Source: Pyxidicoccus parkwaysis (GTDB taxonomy: Bacteria > Myxococcota > Myxococcia > Myxococcales > Myxococcaceae). From it: a DNA stretch of 64,000 bases. How positions within the stretch are numbered: the stretch's first letter is position 1; the number at the start of each line of letters is the position of its first letter. The position numbers and the translations under genes were made by a program. Shown here piece by piece: positions 48,889 to 57,949 of the stretch. The notes below the pieces were generated by a model. That model did not search any database, was not told where the DNA came from, and saw nothing but the letters and a program-made list of their open reading frames with translations. The stretch is from NCBI RefSeq assembly GCF_017301735.1, contig NZ_CP071090.1:186001-250000 (forward strand). The letters run 5' to 3'.

Positions 48889-50739
48889 TCAGCTCGCGGA
48901 AGCCTCGCTCACACGCTGCGCGCGGCTGCGGCGGCGCAGCATCAGCCAGACGAGAGGAGCGGCGGCCAGGAGCGCCTGGGGAACGAGCGAGATGGCGTCC
49001 GGATAGATGCCCAGCAGGTCCGAAGTGAAGAAGCGCATCGGCGCCAGCGGCAGGGCGCCCACCTCCTGCAGCGAGTGCAGGCCCTTGCCCAGCAGCATGA
49101 CGGCGGTGACGACGAGGACGACGGTGGACGCGTTGAAGAGCGTCTTCATGGGCAGCCGGTAGCCCATGCGGTTGACGAAGAGGACCAGCACGACGATGGC
49201 CAGCACGCCGAGCAGCGCGCCCCAGGCCACGCCCGCCGGAGAGTCCAGCGCGAGGCCCTGGAGGAAGATGGCCGTCTCGAAGCTCTCGCGCAGCACGGCG
49301 GTGAAGGAGATGAAGAACAGGCCCGCGAGGCTGCCGCGCCCCAGTGCGCCCTGCATCTTCTGGCGCAGCTCGCCCATGAACTGGCTCATGTTGGAGCGCG
49401 CGTTGAGCCACAGCGCCGCGTACAGCAGCATGCCCACCGCGAGCAGCGCGGCCAGGCCCTCCATCCACTCGCGCTGCGCGCCGGCAAGCAGGTGGCGGAA
49501 CATCACGTAGGAGATGGCGCCCACCACCAGCGCGGACATCCACCCGGCATTCACCACGCGCACGTGCTCGGTGGCCTTCATCTTCTTCAGCGCCGCCAGC
49601 AGCGCGGCGACGATGATGGTGGCCTCGAAGCCCTCTCGCAGCATGATGAGCAGCGTCAGCCACATCGTGGACACGAGGTCCGCCGAGCTGCCCGTGCCCC
49701 GGCGCGCCTGGTCCAGGAGGGACACCAGTTCACGGCCGTCGTCCTGCAGGTGCGGGCTGCCGCTCTCCGCCGCGAGCCGCGCCTGGAGGAAGGCCTTCTC
49801 CATCTTCAGCACCAGGTCCGGGTCGCGCGAGCGCAGCTTGGGCTCCACCGGCTCCACGCCGTTGAGGTACGCGTCCAGCAGCGCGGCCTTCGCGCCCGCG
49901 GCGTTGCCGGCGGCGCCCTGACGCATGGCCTCTTCGATTCCCTCGCGCGCGGCGAGCAGCGAGCGCTCCTCGTCCGCGTCCGGCAGCTTGCGGCGCAGGC
50001 ACGAGAGGTTCTCCTGGCCGAACTCCTTCACCAGGTCGTCATCAGTGGTGTTGGCCAGCTTCTCCAGCGAGGCCTTCGGCGGGGTGCTGTCACACGGGGG
50101 CTGGCGCAGGGTGAAGACGAAGAAGGCGAGCGACCAGCGCTCCTCCTCGGAGAGGGTGGGGTAGGCCGGCATCGCGGTGCCGGGCACGCCGAAGCTGGTG
50201 GTGTTGAAGGCCTTGTACGGGGTGAGGCCGCCCATGACGTCCGCGTCCTGGAACTTCGCGGGGGCGGGCTCCATGTTGGCCGCGATGGTCACGTCCGAGT
50301 GGCCGTCACCGCCGTGGCACGCCGCGCAGTTGGTCTTGTAGAGCGCCTCGCCGCGCTTGAGGTCCGGCACGCGGCGCGGGCTGCGCGCGAGGCCACCGGC
50401 CAGCACCAGGTCCTCCACCAGCGCGCCGCAGTCCTTGCTCACGCCCTGCGCGTCCTGCGCGTGGTTCACCCGCTCCTGGATGGCCTTCACGCGCGGCACG
50501 AAGGCCTCCGCCGCGGGGCCCAGGTCCTTCGCCGCGTCCAGCGCCTCGGCCGCGAAGCTCTTCTGCTCCGCGAGCTCGAACTCCGACTGGGACTCGATGG
50601 CGTTGGGGTAGTCCGCCTCCAGGTACTGGAGGATGCCGATCAGCCGGTGCCAGGTGCGCTCTCCGGAGTTGCCCTCGGCGCGAGCCGACAGCGGGAGCAC
50701 GAACAGCAGGCACAGCACGGACAGGGCGGCGCGATTCAT
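48889..50739 (-). CDS. cytochrome c - FTR1 iron permease fusion
   Basis: A 616-residue protein. A signal peptide (ends SARAEG) precedes a periplasmic helical region and a cytochrome c domain with one haem site CAACH and a distal Met candidate in GTAMPAYPTLSEEE. The C-terminal half is an FTR1/EfeU-type permease with seven membrane segments and the two iron motifs MLREGFEA and LRESFETA (R-E-x-x-E). It imports iron with a redox step, the haem domain taking the place of EfeO/EfeB partners. ATG at 50739 has GGGTGGG close upstream. A Fur-box-like sequence at 50774-50792 suggests iron repression. Confidence 0.93.
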   Translation of the reverse strand: MNRAALSVLCLLFVLPLSARAEGNSGERTWHRLIGILQYLEADYPNAIESQSEFELAEQKSFAAEALDAAKDLGPAAEAFVPRVKAIQERVNHAQDAQGVSKDCGALVEDLVLAGGLARSPRRVPDLKRGEALYKTNCAACHGGDGHSDVTIAANMEPAPAKFQDADVMGGLTPYKAFNTTSFGVPGTAMPAYPTLSEEERWSLAFFVFTLRQPPCDSTPPKASLEKLANTTDDDLVKEFGQENLSCLRRKLPDADEERSLLAAREGIEEAMRQGAAGNAAGAKAALLDAYLNGVEPVEPKLRSRDPDLVLKMEKAFLQARLAAESGSPHLQDDGRELVSLLDQARRGTGSSADLVSTMWLTLLIMLREGFEATIIVAALLAALKKMKATEHVRVVNAGWMSALVVGAISYVMFRHLLAGAQREWMEGLAALLAVGMLLYAALWLNARSNMSQFMGELRQKMQGALGRGSLAGLFFISFTAVLRESFETAIFLQGLALDSPAGVAWGALLGVLAIVVLVLFVNRMGYRLPMKTLFNASTVVLVVTAVMLLGKGLHSLQEVGALPLAPMRFFTSDLLGIYPDAISLVPQALLAAAPLVWLMLRRRSRAQRVSEASAS

Positions 50740-50773
50740 GCCCACCCGTCTACCAGCCGGGGGCCTGTATTTC

Positions 50774-50792
50774 AATCTTGAGAATCAATATC
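50774..50792 (-). promoter_or_regulatory. Fur box-like operator
   Basis: On the minus strand GATATTGATTCTCAAGATT agrees with the Fur consensus GATAATGATAATCATTATC at 13 of 19 positions. It lies in a short AT-rich island 35 bases upstream of the iron permease start, in otherwise GC-rich DNA. Confidence 0.65.
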
Positions 50793-50956
50793 AAAATTAC
50801 GGCACTTCAGACGCTCGATAAGGCGGGAGTGGGCGTGCCGTGGGGCAGTGGGTCATGGGCATGGCGTCCATGTGGGATGCCCGGGATGCCGCATGCGAGC
50901 CCCGGCGCGAGTGGCCGAAGGCGTTCCGGTTCTTCCGCCTGTACCGGTGACGTGCT

Positions 50957-51436
50957 TCAGCGCTCGTAGGTGAGGAACGCGTGCGGCAACTCTGCCTCGA
51001 GGTGCTGCTCGTCCTCGAGGAGCCTCCAGCCGGAGAGGTCCACCTCGGGGAAGTACGTGTCGCCAGGGAACTCGCGGGCGATGCGCGTGAGGTAGAGCCG
51101 GTTCCACCGGTCCATCGTCTGCGCGTAGAGGTCCGCGCCTCCCGCGATGAACACCTCGTCATCGCCGCGCGCGCGGGCCAGCAAGAGCGCCTCGTCCACC
51201 GAGTGCGCCACCATGACGCCCGCGGGCGCGTAGTCCTGCTGCCGCGTGACGACGACGAAGGTGCGGCCCGGGAGCGGGCGGCCGATGGACTCGTACGTCT
51301 TGCGGCCCATGACCAGCGTGTGGCCCATGGTGAGCTTCTTGAAGCGGGCCAGGTCCGCGGAGAGCTTCCACGGGAGCTGGTTGCCGGCGCCGATGACCCG
51401 GTTGGAGGCCATGGCGACGATGGCGGACAGTCTCAT
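50957..51436 (-). CDS. folA: dihydrofolate reductase
   Basis: A 159-residue DHFR that reduces dihydrofolate to tetrahydrofolate with NADPH. Standard motifs are present: [20 protein letters not shown] (Trp and catalytic acid region with Asp in SADL), [16 protein letters not shown], and the nucleotide-binding [12 protein letters not shown]. Length is normal. The ATG overlaps the thymidylate synthase stop by four bases, so the thyA-folA pair is coupled, linking folate turnover to dTMP synthesis. Confidence 0.97.
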   Translation of the reverse strand: MRLSAIVAMASNRVIGAGNQLPWKLSADLARFKKLTMGHTLVMGRKTYESIGRPLPGRTFVVVTRQQDYAPAGVMVAHSVDEALLLARARGDDEVFIAGGADLYAQTMDRWNRLYLTRIAREFPGDTYFPEVDLSGWRLLEDEQHLEAELPHAFLTYER

Positions 51437-52227
51437 ACGGCCACGGGCGCCTTGATGGCGGGGTGCGGCTCATAGCCCTCGAGCGTGAAGTCCTCGTACT
51501 TGAAGGCGAAGAGGTCCTTCACGTCGGGGTTGAGGCGCATGCGCGGCAGCGGGCGCGGCTCTCGCGAGAGCTGCGTCTTCGCCTGCTCGACGTGGTTGAG
51601 GTACAGGTGCGCGTCGCCCACGGTGTGGATGAACTCGTGCGCGGTGAGGCCCGTCACCTGCGCCACCATCATCGTCAGCAGCGCATACGAGGCGATGTTG
51701 AACGGCAGCCCGAGGAAGATGTCCGCGCTGCGCTGGTAGAGCTGGCAGGACAGCTTCCCGTTGGCCACGTAGAACTGGAAGAGCACGTGGCAGGGCGGCA
51801 GCTTCATGGAGGGCAGGTCCGCCACGTTCCACGCGCTGACGATGTGCCGGCGCGAGTCGGGGTTCTTCTTCAGCCCCTCCACCAGAATCTTCATCTGGTC
51901 GATGTGCTCACCGTTGGGCGCCGTCCACGAGCGCCACTGGTGGCCGTACACGGGCCCGAGGCTTCCGTCCGCGTTGGCCCACTCGTCCCAGATGGTGACG
52001 TTGTTCGCCTGGAGCGAGCGCACGTTGGTGTCCCCCGCGAGCATCCACAGGAGCTCGTGGAGGATGGACTTCACGTGCAGCTTCTTCGTGGTGACGAGCG
52101 GGAAGCCCTGCGTGAGGTCGAACCGCAGTTGGTGGCCGAAGACGCTGAGCGTGCCAGTGCCGGTCCGGTCGCCCTTCTTCGTCCCCTGGGTGAGGACGTG
52201 GTCGAGCAGGGAGAGATATTGCCGCAT
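51433..52227 (-). CDS. thyA: thymidylate synthase
   Basis: A 264-residue ThyA that methylates dUMP to dTMP using methylene-tetrahydrofolate. The sequence begins [20 protein letters not shown] and shows [51 protein letters not shown], the nucleophile in [12 protein letters not shown], and [18 protein letters not shown]. All catalytic positions are in place and length is exact for the short ThyA form. It is divergent from the cobalamin adenosyltransferase gene with a 100-base gap, and is followed by folA with a 4-base overlap. Confidence 0.98.
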   Translation of the reverse strand: MRQYLSLLDHVLTQGTKKGDRTGTGTLSVFGHQLRFDLTQGFPLVTTKKLHVKSILHELLWMLAGDTNVRSLQANNVTIWDEWANADGSLGPVYGHQWRSWTAPNGEHIDQMKILVEGLKKNPDSRRHIVSAWNVADLPSMKLPPCHVLFQFYVANGKLSCQLYQRSADIFLGLPFNIASYALLTMMVAQVTGLTAHEFIHTVGDAHLYLNHVEQAKTQLSREPRPLPRMRLNPDVKDLFAFKYEDFTLEGYEPHPAIKAPVAV

Positions 52228-52327
52228 GCGGCCATGTAGGATCGCTTGCGCCGGGGATCAAGTCCTTGACGACGCTCGCGCCTTCCCGTGGACGGCACAC
52301 ACGCGGTGCCGTTAGAAGCGCCCGGCG

Positions 52328-52894
52328 ATGAAGATCTATACGAAGAGCGGAGACGCCGGGGAGACGGGTCTGTTCGGTGGCGGACGCGTGCCCAAGGACG
52401 ACGAGCGCGTGGACGCGTATGGCGAGGTGGACGAGCTCAACGCCACCATCGGCCTCGCACGCGGCTTCCCGATGCCCACGGACATGGACGCGCTCCTGCA
52501 GCGCGTCCAGGACCAGCTCTTCACGTTGGGTGCGGTGCTGGCGACGCCCACGGGGACGAAGGCGTCCTCGTACATTCCGGAGCTGAAGGCGGAGTGGGCG
52601 GAGGACATGGAGCGCGCCATCGACAGCTTCGAGGCCGAGCTGCCGAAGATGACCCACTTCGTCCTCCCCGGGGGCACCCAGGCCGCCGCGGCGCTGCACC
52701 TGGCGCGCACGGTGTGCCGCCGCACGGAACGACGTACGGTGCCGCTGTTGCGTGAAGGGAAGATTCCCCAGGCCGTGGTCGTCTATTTGAACCGGCTGTC
52801 GGATTTGCTGTTCGTCATGGCGCGGCTGGCCAACCACCGGGCTGGCGTGCCGGACGTGAAGTGGATACCGGAGAAGCCGAAGAGCACGCCGTAG
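52328..52894 (+). CDS. cob(I)alamin adenosyltransferase, PduO type
   Basis: A 188-residue ATP:corrinoid adenosyltransferase that makes adenosylcobalamin. The N-terminal ATP-binding TKSGDAGETGLFGGGRVPKDD, DAYGEVDELNATIGLA, and the helical motif HFVLPGGTQAAAALHLARTV with the conserved CRRTERRTVPL and LNRLSDLLFVMARL are all typical of the PduO/MMAB group. ATG at 52328 fits the family start, but the ribosome-binding site is weak. queG begins ten bases after its stop; QueG is itself cobalamin-dependent, so the pair makes sense as an operon. Confidence 0.95.
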   Translation: MKIYTKSGDAGETGLFGGGRVPKDDERVDAYGEVDELNATIGLARGFPMPTDMDALLQRVQDQLFTLGAVLATPTGTKASSYIPELKAEWAEDMERAIDSFEAELPKMTHFVLPGGTQAAAALHLARTVCRRTERRTVPLLREGKIPQAVVVYLNRLSDLLFVMARLANHRAGVPDVKWIPEKPKSTP

Positions 52895-52904
52895 AAGACG
52901 TCTG

Positions 52905-53924
52905 ATGAAGCCGCTGCCCACCGCCCAGCTCCGTGAGCTCGCCAGTCTCGTTGGCTTCGACCTGGTGGGCTTCGCGCGCGCCGAGCCGATTCCGCCTGCC
53001 TTCCTGATGGAGTGGCTGGAGTCCGGCTACGCGGCGGACATGGACTGGATGGGAGAGCGGGCCGCCGAGCGCCTGGACGTGCGGACGCTGCTCCCGGGCG
53101 CGAAGACGGTGGTGTCCTTCGCAAACAACTACTGGCGCGACGACGCGGAGACGGTGGGCTCGCCCATTGCCCGCTACGCGCGGGGGCGCGACTACCACTC
53201 CACGCTGCGCGACAGGATGAAGGCCTTCCGCAAGTCGGTGGTCGCCATGTTCCCGGGCCTGGGCACCTATGGGAGCGTGGACAGCGGCCCGCTGATGGAG
53301 AAGGTGTGGGCGGCGCGCGCGGGGCTCGGGTACGTGGGGAAGAATGGCTGCTTCATCACCGAGCCGTATGGCTCGTGGGTGCTGCTGGCCACGCTGGTGC
53401 TCGACGCGGAAGTGGATGACTACGGCCAGGGGCCGGCGGCGGACCGCTGTGGCTCGTGCCGCCGCTGTCTCATGTCGTGTCCCACGGGCGCGCTGGTGGG
53501 CAACGGCCGCGTGGATGCGCGGGCGTGCCTGTCCTACCAGACCATCGAGAACCGCGAGCGCGAGGTGCCCGAGGCGTTCCGTCTCAAGTTCGACAACCTC
53601 ATCTTCGGCTGCGACATCTGCCAGCAGGTGTGCCCGCTGAACCGGCGGCCGGTGTTCGCGGAGCACCCGCGCTTCGCTCCGCGAGCGATTGCCGAGCTGG
53701 GCACACTGGAGCTGGCGGGGCTGACACCGGAACAGTACGAGCACCTGGTGCCCGGTACAGCGTTGGCACGCGCTCGCTACGACGGGCTCCGGCGCAATGC
53801 GGTGTATGCACTGGGCGTCGCGAAGCAGGCGGACGCGCGGCAGTTGCTCGAAAAGCTCTGCGGCGATGACAGCGAGTTGGTACGTACTGCGGCGCAATGG
53901 GCGCTCAGCCAGCTCGACCCCTGA
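52905..53924 (+). CDS. queG: epoxyqueuosine reductase
   Basis: A 339-residue cobalamin- and 4Fe-4S-dependent enzyme that reduces epoxyqueuosine to queuosine in tRNA. The two ferredoxin-like clusters read CGSCRRCLMSCPTGAL and CDICQQVCPLNRR. The conserved KVWAARAGLGYVGKNGC and the cobalamin-site ARYARGRDYHSTL are present. A C-terminal HEAT-like extension (about 280-339) is the tRNA-binding part. It follows the adenosyltransferase gene by ten bases and overlaps the EamA gene by 28 bases. Confidence 0.97.
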   Translation: MKPLPTAQLRELASLVGFDLVGFARAEPIPPAFLMEWLESGYAADMDWMGERAAERLDVRTLLPGAKTVVSFANNYWRDDAETVGSPIARYARGRDYHSTLRDRMKAFRKSVVAMFPGLGTYGSVDSGPLMEKVWAARAGLGYVGKNGCFITEPYGSWVLLATLVLDAEVDDYGQGPAADRCGSCRRCLMSCPTGALVGNGRVDARACLSYQTIENREREVPEAFRLKFDNLIFGCDICQQVCPLNRRPVFAEHPRFAPRAIAELGTLELAGLTPEQYEHLVPGTALARARYDGLRRNAVYALGVAKQADARQLLEKLCGDDSELVRTAAQWALSQLDP

Positions 53925-54868
53925 CCTCCACCGCTGCCTCGACTTCCCTCGCTCCTGTGTACGCCGCGATGTGCGTCCAGGTGCTCATCAGCGCGGGCAC
54001 GTACCTCGCGGGCAAGCGGGCCATGACGGAGTTGCCGCCGCTCACGGTGGTGATGTGGCGCTTCATCCTGAGCGGCGCGGTGTTCGTGCTGCTGCTGGGG
54101 GTGACGCCGGGGCCGAAGCTACCGCCGCGCCATGAGTGGAAGCGGGTGCTGGGACTGGGGCTGCTGGCGGGGCCGGTGAATCAGGCGTTCTTCTTCTATG
54201 GCTTGTCGAAGTCCTCGGCGGCGCACGCGGCGCTGTTCTATTCGCTGACGCCGATGGGCGTGTACCTGCTGAGCCTGGCGCGAGGGCAGGAGCGGGTCTC
54301 GGTGCGCGCGGTGGGCGGCATCGTCACGGCATTTGCGGGCGTGGTGGTGTTGTTGCTGGGGCGGGGGCTGGCGGACGCGAGCGGCTCGTTGCTGGGAGAC
54401 GTGCTCATCCTCGGCGCGGTGGTGGCGTGGGTGCTGTACACGACGGAGGGCAAGCCCTTCGTGGCGGAGCACGGGACGATTCGCGCGACGGCGTGGAGCA
54501 TGACGGCGGCCACGCTGATGATGCTGCTGATGGCGCCCTTCATGGCGAGGCCCGCCGAGGTGCTGGCGGCGAGCGCCGTGGCGAAGGGCTCCATCGTGTA
54601 CCTGGGGCTGCTGACGTCGGTGGTGGCGTACCTCATCTGGTACTACGCGCTGTCGAAGGTGCCGGCGTCGAAGGTGGCCATCTTCTCGAACCTCCAGCCG
54701 CCGGCCACCGCGATTGCGGCGTGGCTGCTGCTTGGCGAGGCGCTGCACTGGGAGCTTGCGGTGGGCGGCGTGCTCGTGCTCGCGGGCGTGCGGTTGACGC
54801 AGACCGCGCACGTGAAGCCGCCGCCCTCGGCGCCGCTACCTCCGGAGGGAGAGCGGCAGGCGGCGTAG
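53897..54868 (+). CDS. EamA-family (DMT) transporter
   Basis: A 323-residue inner-membrane transporter with ten hydrophobic segments in two EamA repeats: residues about 20-150 (MTELPPLTVVMWRFILSGAV; SSAAHAALFYSLTPMGVYLL) and about 160-305 (VTSVVAYLIWYYALSKVPAS-like; FSNLQPPATAIAAWLLLGEAL). Substrate is unknown; the family exports amino acids and metabolites. ATG at 53897 overlaps queG by 28 bases. The C terminus is Pro-rich and cytoplasmic. Confidence 0.9.
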   Translation: MGAQPARPLTSTAASTSLAPVYAAMCVQVLISAGTYLAGKRAMTELPPLTVVMWRFILSGAVFVLLLGVTPGPKLPPRHEWKRVLGLGLLAGPVNQAFFFYGLSKSSAAHAALFYSLTPMGVYLLSLARGQERVSVRAVGGIVTAFAGVVVLLLGRGLADASGSLLGDVLILGAVVAWVLYTTEGKPFVAEHGTIRATAWSMTAATLMMLLMAPFMARPAEVLAASAVAKGSIVYLGLLTSVVAYLIWYYALSKVPASKVAIFSNLQPPATAIAAWLLLGEALHWELAVGGVLVLAGVRLTQTAHVKPPPSAPLPPEGERQAA

Positions 54869-54875
54869 CGCGCGT

Positions 54876-55193
54876 TTATTCGAGGCGCAGGTCCGGTGAG
54901 AGGCTCTCCGTGTGTCCGCGCGAGAGGAGCACGAGGTCCTTCTTCGGCTGCACCTGCTCCGGCGCGTAGAGCTGCACGAGGATGCGGTCGTCGCAACGGA
55001 TGGCCCACTCCTGGAACTCCTCTTCGGGCACGTCGAGGTCGGGATGGCGTGGGCCGAAGCCGGGGATGTAGCAGACGACGCCTTCGAGGTCCTTGAAGAG
55101 CCAGCGCTTGATGCGGACGCGGTCTCCGAGGCGGACCTCCTCGCGCGTGCCGAAGTAGTAGGGCCTGGAGCCCGTGGGCTTTTCGCCGCTCAT
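54876..55193 (-). CDS. small SH3-like protein of unknown function
   Basis: A 105-residue protein with an SH3/KOW-like beta pattern (VRLGDRVRIKRWLFKDLEGV; RILVQLYAPEQVQPKKDLVL). It has one Cys near the centre and two Trp. There is no signal peptide. It ends seven bases from the convergent EamA stop. The start is ATG at 55193. No functional family is recognised. Confidence 0.7.
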   Translation of the reverse strand: MSGEKPTGSRPYYFGTREEVRLGDRVRIKRWLFKDLEGVVCYIPGFGPRHPDLDVPEEEFQEWAIRCDDRILVQLYAPEQVQPKKDLVLLSRGHTESLSPDLRLE

Positions 55194-55355
55194 GTGGAAG
55201 TCGCCGCCCCGTGAGCCACGCCGGGGCTCCTCGGGGCGTCATGTCTACCTCATGCGTCGCCCGGCGCGGCAGCCGGACGCCGAGCCGTGCCTTCAGTTGT
55301 TGCACGGCCAGCGTGGGGAACCAGCGCCTGTGGCACGCCTCGCCATGGGGGCGTG

Positions 55356-55784
55356 CTACGGGTTCTGCGGCGGAGGCGGAGGCGTGGTCTCGTGATGGCC
55401 CTGGAGCTTCTGCTCCAGCTGCTGGGCCTGGTCGCCGCTGAGGACCTCGATCTTGGAGGTCTTCTCGGCGCCGGTGGCGGGCTCGAAGGAGACTCGCACC
55501 GCGGTTCCCTCGGAGAGCTGGCTCAGCTCCACCCGCTTCCCGTCGCGCTCAATCTTGGTGTTGGCGTTGATGTTGAACCAGGCGACGGGCTCGTTGAGAT
55601 TGTTGGCGTCGGCCACTGCGATGTTGTTGCCGTGGACCTGGGTGATGACGCCGTCCCGGTGTTGATAGACGCCTGGTATGGCGGCGCTGACATCCTTGCC
55701 CGCTTCCTTCGTACCCGCGCAACCCATCCCGAGCCCCAGCGCGCCCAGTGCACCGAGGAGCATCACTGTCTTTCGCATCATCAT
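55356..55784 (-). CDS. small lipoprotein
   Basis: A 142-residue lipoprotein beginning with three consecutive ATG codons (55784, 55781, 55778). The signal peptide ends at lipobox GMGCAG. A beta-rich domain of about 85 residues follows (GVITQVHGNNIAVADANNLN, FNINANTKIERDGKRVELSQ, EGTAVRVSFEPATGAEKTSK), then a Gln/Pro-rich tail. It has a pattern match to the exported protein at 46292-46723. Function unknown. Confidence 0.8.
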   Translation of the reverse strand: MMMRKTVMLLGALGALGLGMGCAGTKEAGKDVSAAIPGVYQHRDGVITQVHGNNIAVADANNLNEPVAWFNINANTKIERDGKRVELSQLSEGTAVRVSFEPATGAEKTSKIEVLSGDQAQQLEQKLQGHHETTPPPPPQNP

Positions 55785-55942
55785 GTCGTCCAGCTCTTTC
55801 CGGGGAGGGACATCGCCCGACCCTCGGCAAGCTGGGGTGCGGCGGCGTCAGGTTTCAATAGAGACGCCGCGGCGAGCATGGACGCGAGCCGTGCTCCGTC
55901 CGGCTGAGGACCTGGTGCACGAGGAGGACGAACCCTGGTTGC

Positions 55943-56863
55943 TCAGTCCCCGTTCGGGTCCCAGTCCGAGATGTCCTTCTTGGGCTCGGGAGCCGGCGTC
56001 GGCTTGTGTGGCGCCTTCGTCGTCGCCGTCGCGGGCTTGCGCGAGGGCGGCGGCGCCGGCAGCACGGCGGGCTCCTCGTCCAGCAGCGGGTCCTTCTTCT
56101 CCACCTCCGTGCTCGCGGAGGCCGCGGGCTTCTCCGGCTCCGTCTTCACGGGCTCGCGCGCGGGCGCGGGAGCGGACTTCGCCGACGCACCCTTCGCCCC
56201 CGACTTCGCCACGGGCGCGGGCTCCGGCTTCTCGTCCAGGGGCTCCAGGCCCTCCAGCCCCAGCGACTTCTCGGGCTCCGGCTCCGCGTCCGACGCGCGG
56301 TACCCGCTGCGCTTCCCGGACGACCCCGTCACCATCTCCTCCGCATCCGCGCGGCCCGACGTCGCCCGCGAGCCCTGGGCTCCACCCCTCGGCCGGGGCG
56401 CGTCCGGCGGTGGAGGCACCTCCTCGCGAGGCGCCTCCGAGGCCCGGTAGGACTCCCGCTTCGTCGCCCCACCCTCGGAGTTGGACGAAGGCGTGTCACC
56501 ATACGGGTCGTCCTTGTGGGAGCGCTTCGGTGCCGCCGCCTCGTCGGCCCACGGGTCCACCTCCCGTGAGTCCTTCTTCGACGGCTTCTTCGCTGTCCCG
56601 CTCTTCCGTGACGGACGGGGCTCGTCATCCGCCACGCCGGGCGGCAAATCCTTCAGCGACGAGTGCCGGTTGGCGCAGTGGTCCAGCGTGTCCTGGCACT
56701 GGGCCAGGCACTCGGTGAGCTGTTTGATGGCGCGCCCGCTGCCGCCGTGTTCGATGGCGCAGTCCTCCTTGCAGGTGGCGTAGTCCTCCTGGCAACCGGT
56801 GGGGACGGCCGCGGCGGCGGGGGCGGAGGCGAAGAGCAGGGCGAGGAGCGGGTAGGCACGCAT
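55943..56863 (-). CDS. secreted Cys-rich, disordered protein
   Basis: A 306-residue protein. A signal peptide (MRAYPLLALLFASAPAAAA) precedes a 50-residue helical Cys-rich segment with a CxxxC pattern repeated (CQEDYATCKEDCAIEH, CLAQCQDTLDHC). The remaining 230 residues are low complexity, rich in Pro, Glu, Lys and Ser, including two similar blocks KRESYRASEA and KRSGYRASDAEPE. The N-terminal cysteines may form disulphides or bind metal. No known family. Confidence 0.72.
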   Translation of the reverse strand: MRAYPLLALLFASAPAAAAVPTGCQEDYATCKEDCAIEHGGSGRAIKQLTECLAQCQDTLDHCANRHSSLKDLPPGVADDEPRPSRKSGTAKKPSKKDSREVDPWADEAAAPKRSHKDDPYGDTPSSNSEGGATKRESYRASEAPREEVPPPPDAPRPRGGAQGSRATSGRADAEEMVTGSSGKRSGYRASDAEPEPEKSLGLEGLEPLDEKPEPAPVAKSGAKGASAKSAPAPAREPVKTEPEKPAASASTEVEKKDPLLDEEPAVLPAPPPSRKPATATTKAPHKPTPAPEPKKDISDWDPNGD

Positions 56864-56956
56864 GACGAATGCGAAAACTACCAGTCTTCTTCCCTCGCGG
56901 CGTCAGGTGCCCGCGCTATGGTCCGCGGTGTTGGCACTCACGCCAAGAGGAGGCAC

Positions 56957-57847
56957 ATGGCCGTCAGGGTGGGCATCATCGGGAGCCACGGTCTCGGTCA
57001 GACGCTCGGGGTCCTCGGTCGGGGAGAATCCCACACCCTGGAGACACCCTTCGGCCCCCACGCCGGCTCCATCGTCACCACGGAGCTGGAGGGCGTGTCC
57101 GTCGTCTACGTGTCCCGCCACGGCCCCGGCCACCTCTACAACGCCACCCGGGCTCCGTACCGCGCCAACCTCTTCGCCCTGAAGATGCTCGGCGTCACCC
57201 ACGTGCTCGCCACCGGCACCGTCAGCAGCCTGCGCGAGCACCTCCAGCCGCTCCAACTCGTCCTGCCGGACCAGGTCATCGACCGCACCTACCGCCGGCC
57301 CTGCACCTTCTACGACGACGTCGCCGTCCACGTGGAGCTCGGCCATCCCTTCTGCTCCACGCTCCGGCAGGTGCTCGCCTCGGCCGCGGACCCGCTGGGC
57401 CCCACCGTCCACCGCGACGCCACCTATGTCTGCATCGAGGGCCCCTCGCTCAGCACGCGCGCGGAGAGCCTCCTGTACCAGTCCTCCGGCGCGGACGTGG
57501 TGGGCATGACGGCCATGCCCGAGGCCCGCCTCGCCCGCGAGGCCGAATTGCACTACGCCATGGTGGCCCTCCTCGCTGACTACGACGCGTGGCACACGCC
57601 GCCGCAGGACACGGCGCACGAGGACCGCCTCATGCAGGCCTCCCACCACGTGCAGGCGGCCACCCTCAGCGCCGCCGCGCTCATCCGCCGCGCGCTGCCT
57701 CGCATCGCGGAAGGGCGGGGCAACGCCTGCCGCTGTGACTCCGCGCTCGCGCTGGCCATCGCCACCGAGCGCACCCGCATCCCCGACGAGGTCCGCACCC
57801 GGCTTCGTCCGCTTCTGGGCAGATACCTCCCGCCGAACGTCGTCTGA
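56957..57847 (+). CDS. methylthioadenosine phosphorylase-like protein
   Basis: A 296-residue member of the PNP/MTAP family, which cleaves purine nucleosides with phosphate. Matches to MTAP include VGIIGSHGL, SRHGPGHLYNATRAPYRAN, SLREHLQPLQLVLPDQVIDR, IEGPSLSTRAES, DVVGMTAMPEARLAREAELH and ADYDAW. At the phosphate loop GGTGL reads GSHGL (Thr to His), and EGPRFS reads EGPSLS, so activity may be altered. ATG at 56957 has GAGGAGG four bases upstream. It is followed after 102 bases by a YihY gene. Confidence 0.9.
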   Translation: MAVRVGIIGSHGLGQTLGVLGRGESHTLETPFGPHAGSIVTTELEGVSVVYVSRHGPGHLYNATRAPYRANLFALKMLGVTHVLATGTVSSLREHLQPLQLVLPDQVIDRTYRRPCTFYDDVAVHVELGHPFCSTLRQVLASAADPLGPTVHRDATYVCIEGPSLSTRAESLLYQSSGADVVGMTAMPEARLAREAELHYAMVALLADYDAWHTPPQDTAHEDRLMQASHHVQAATLSAAALIRRALPRIAEGRGNACRCDSALALAIATERTRIPDEVRTRLRPLLGRYLPPNVV

Positions 57848-57949
57848 GCCGACGCCTGGCCGGACGGGCGCCTGTCTGCCCGCCTGCTGCCAACCCGCCG
57901 CGTCATCCCCACCTTCGTTCCCCCGGGGGAATGCGAGCGAGGAGGGGAG

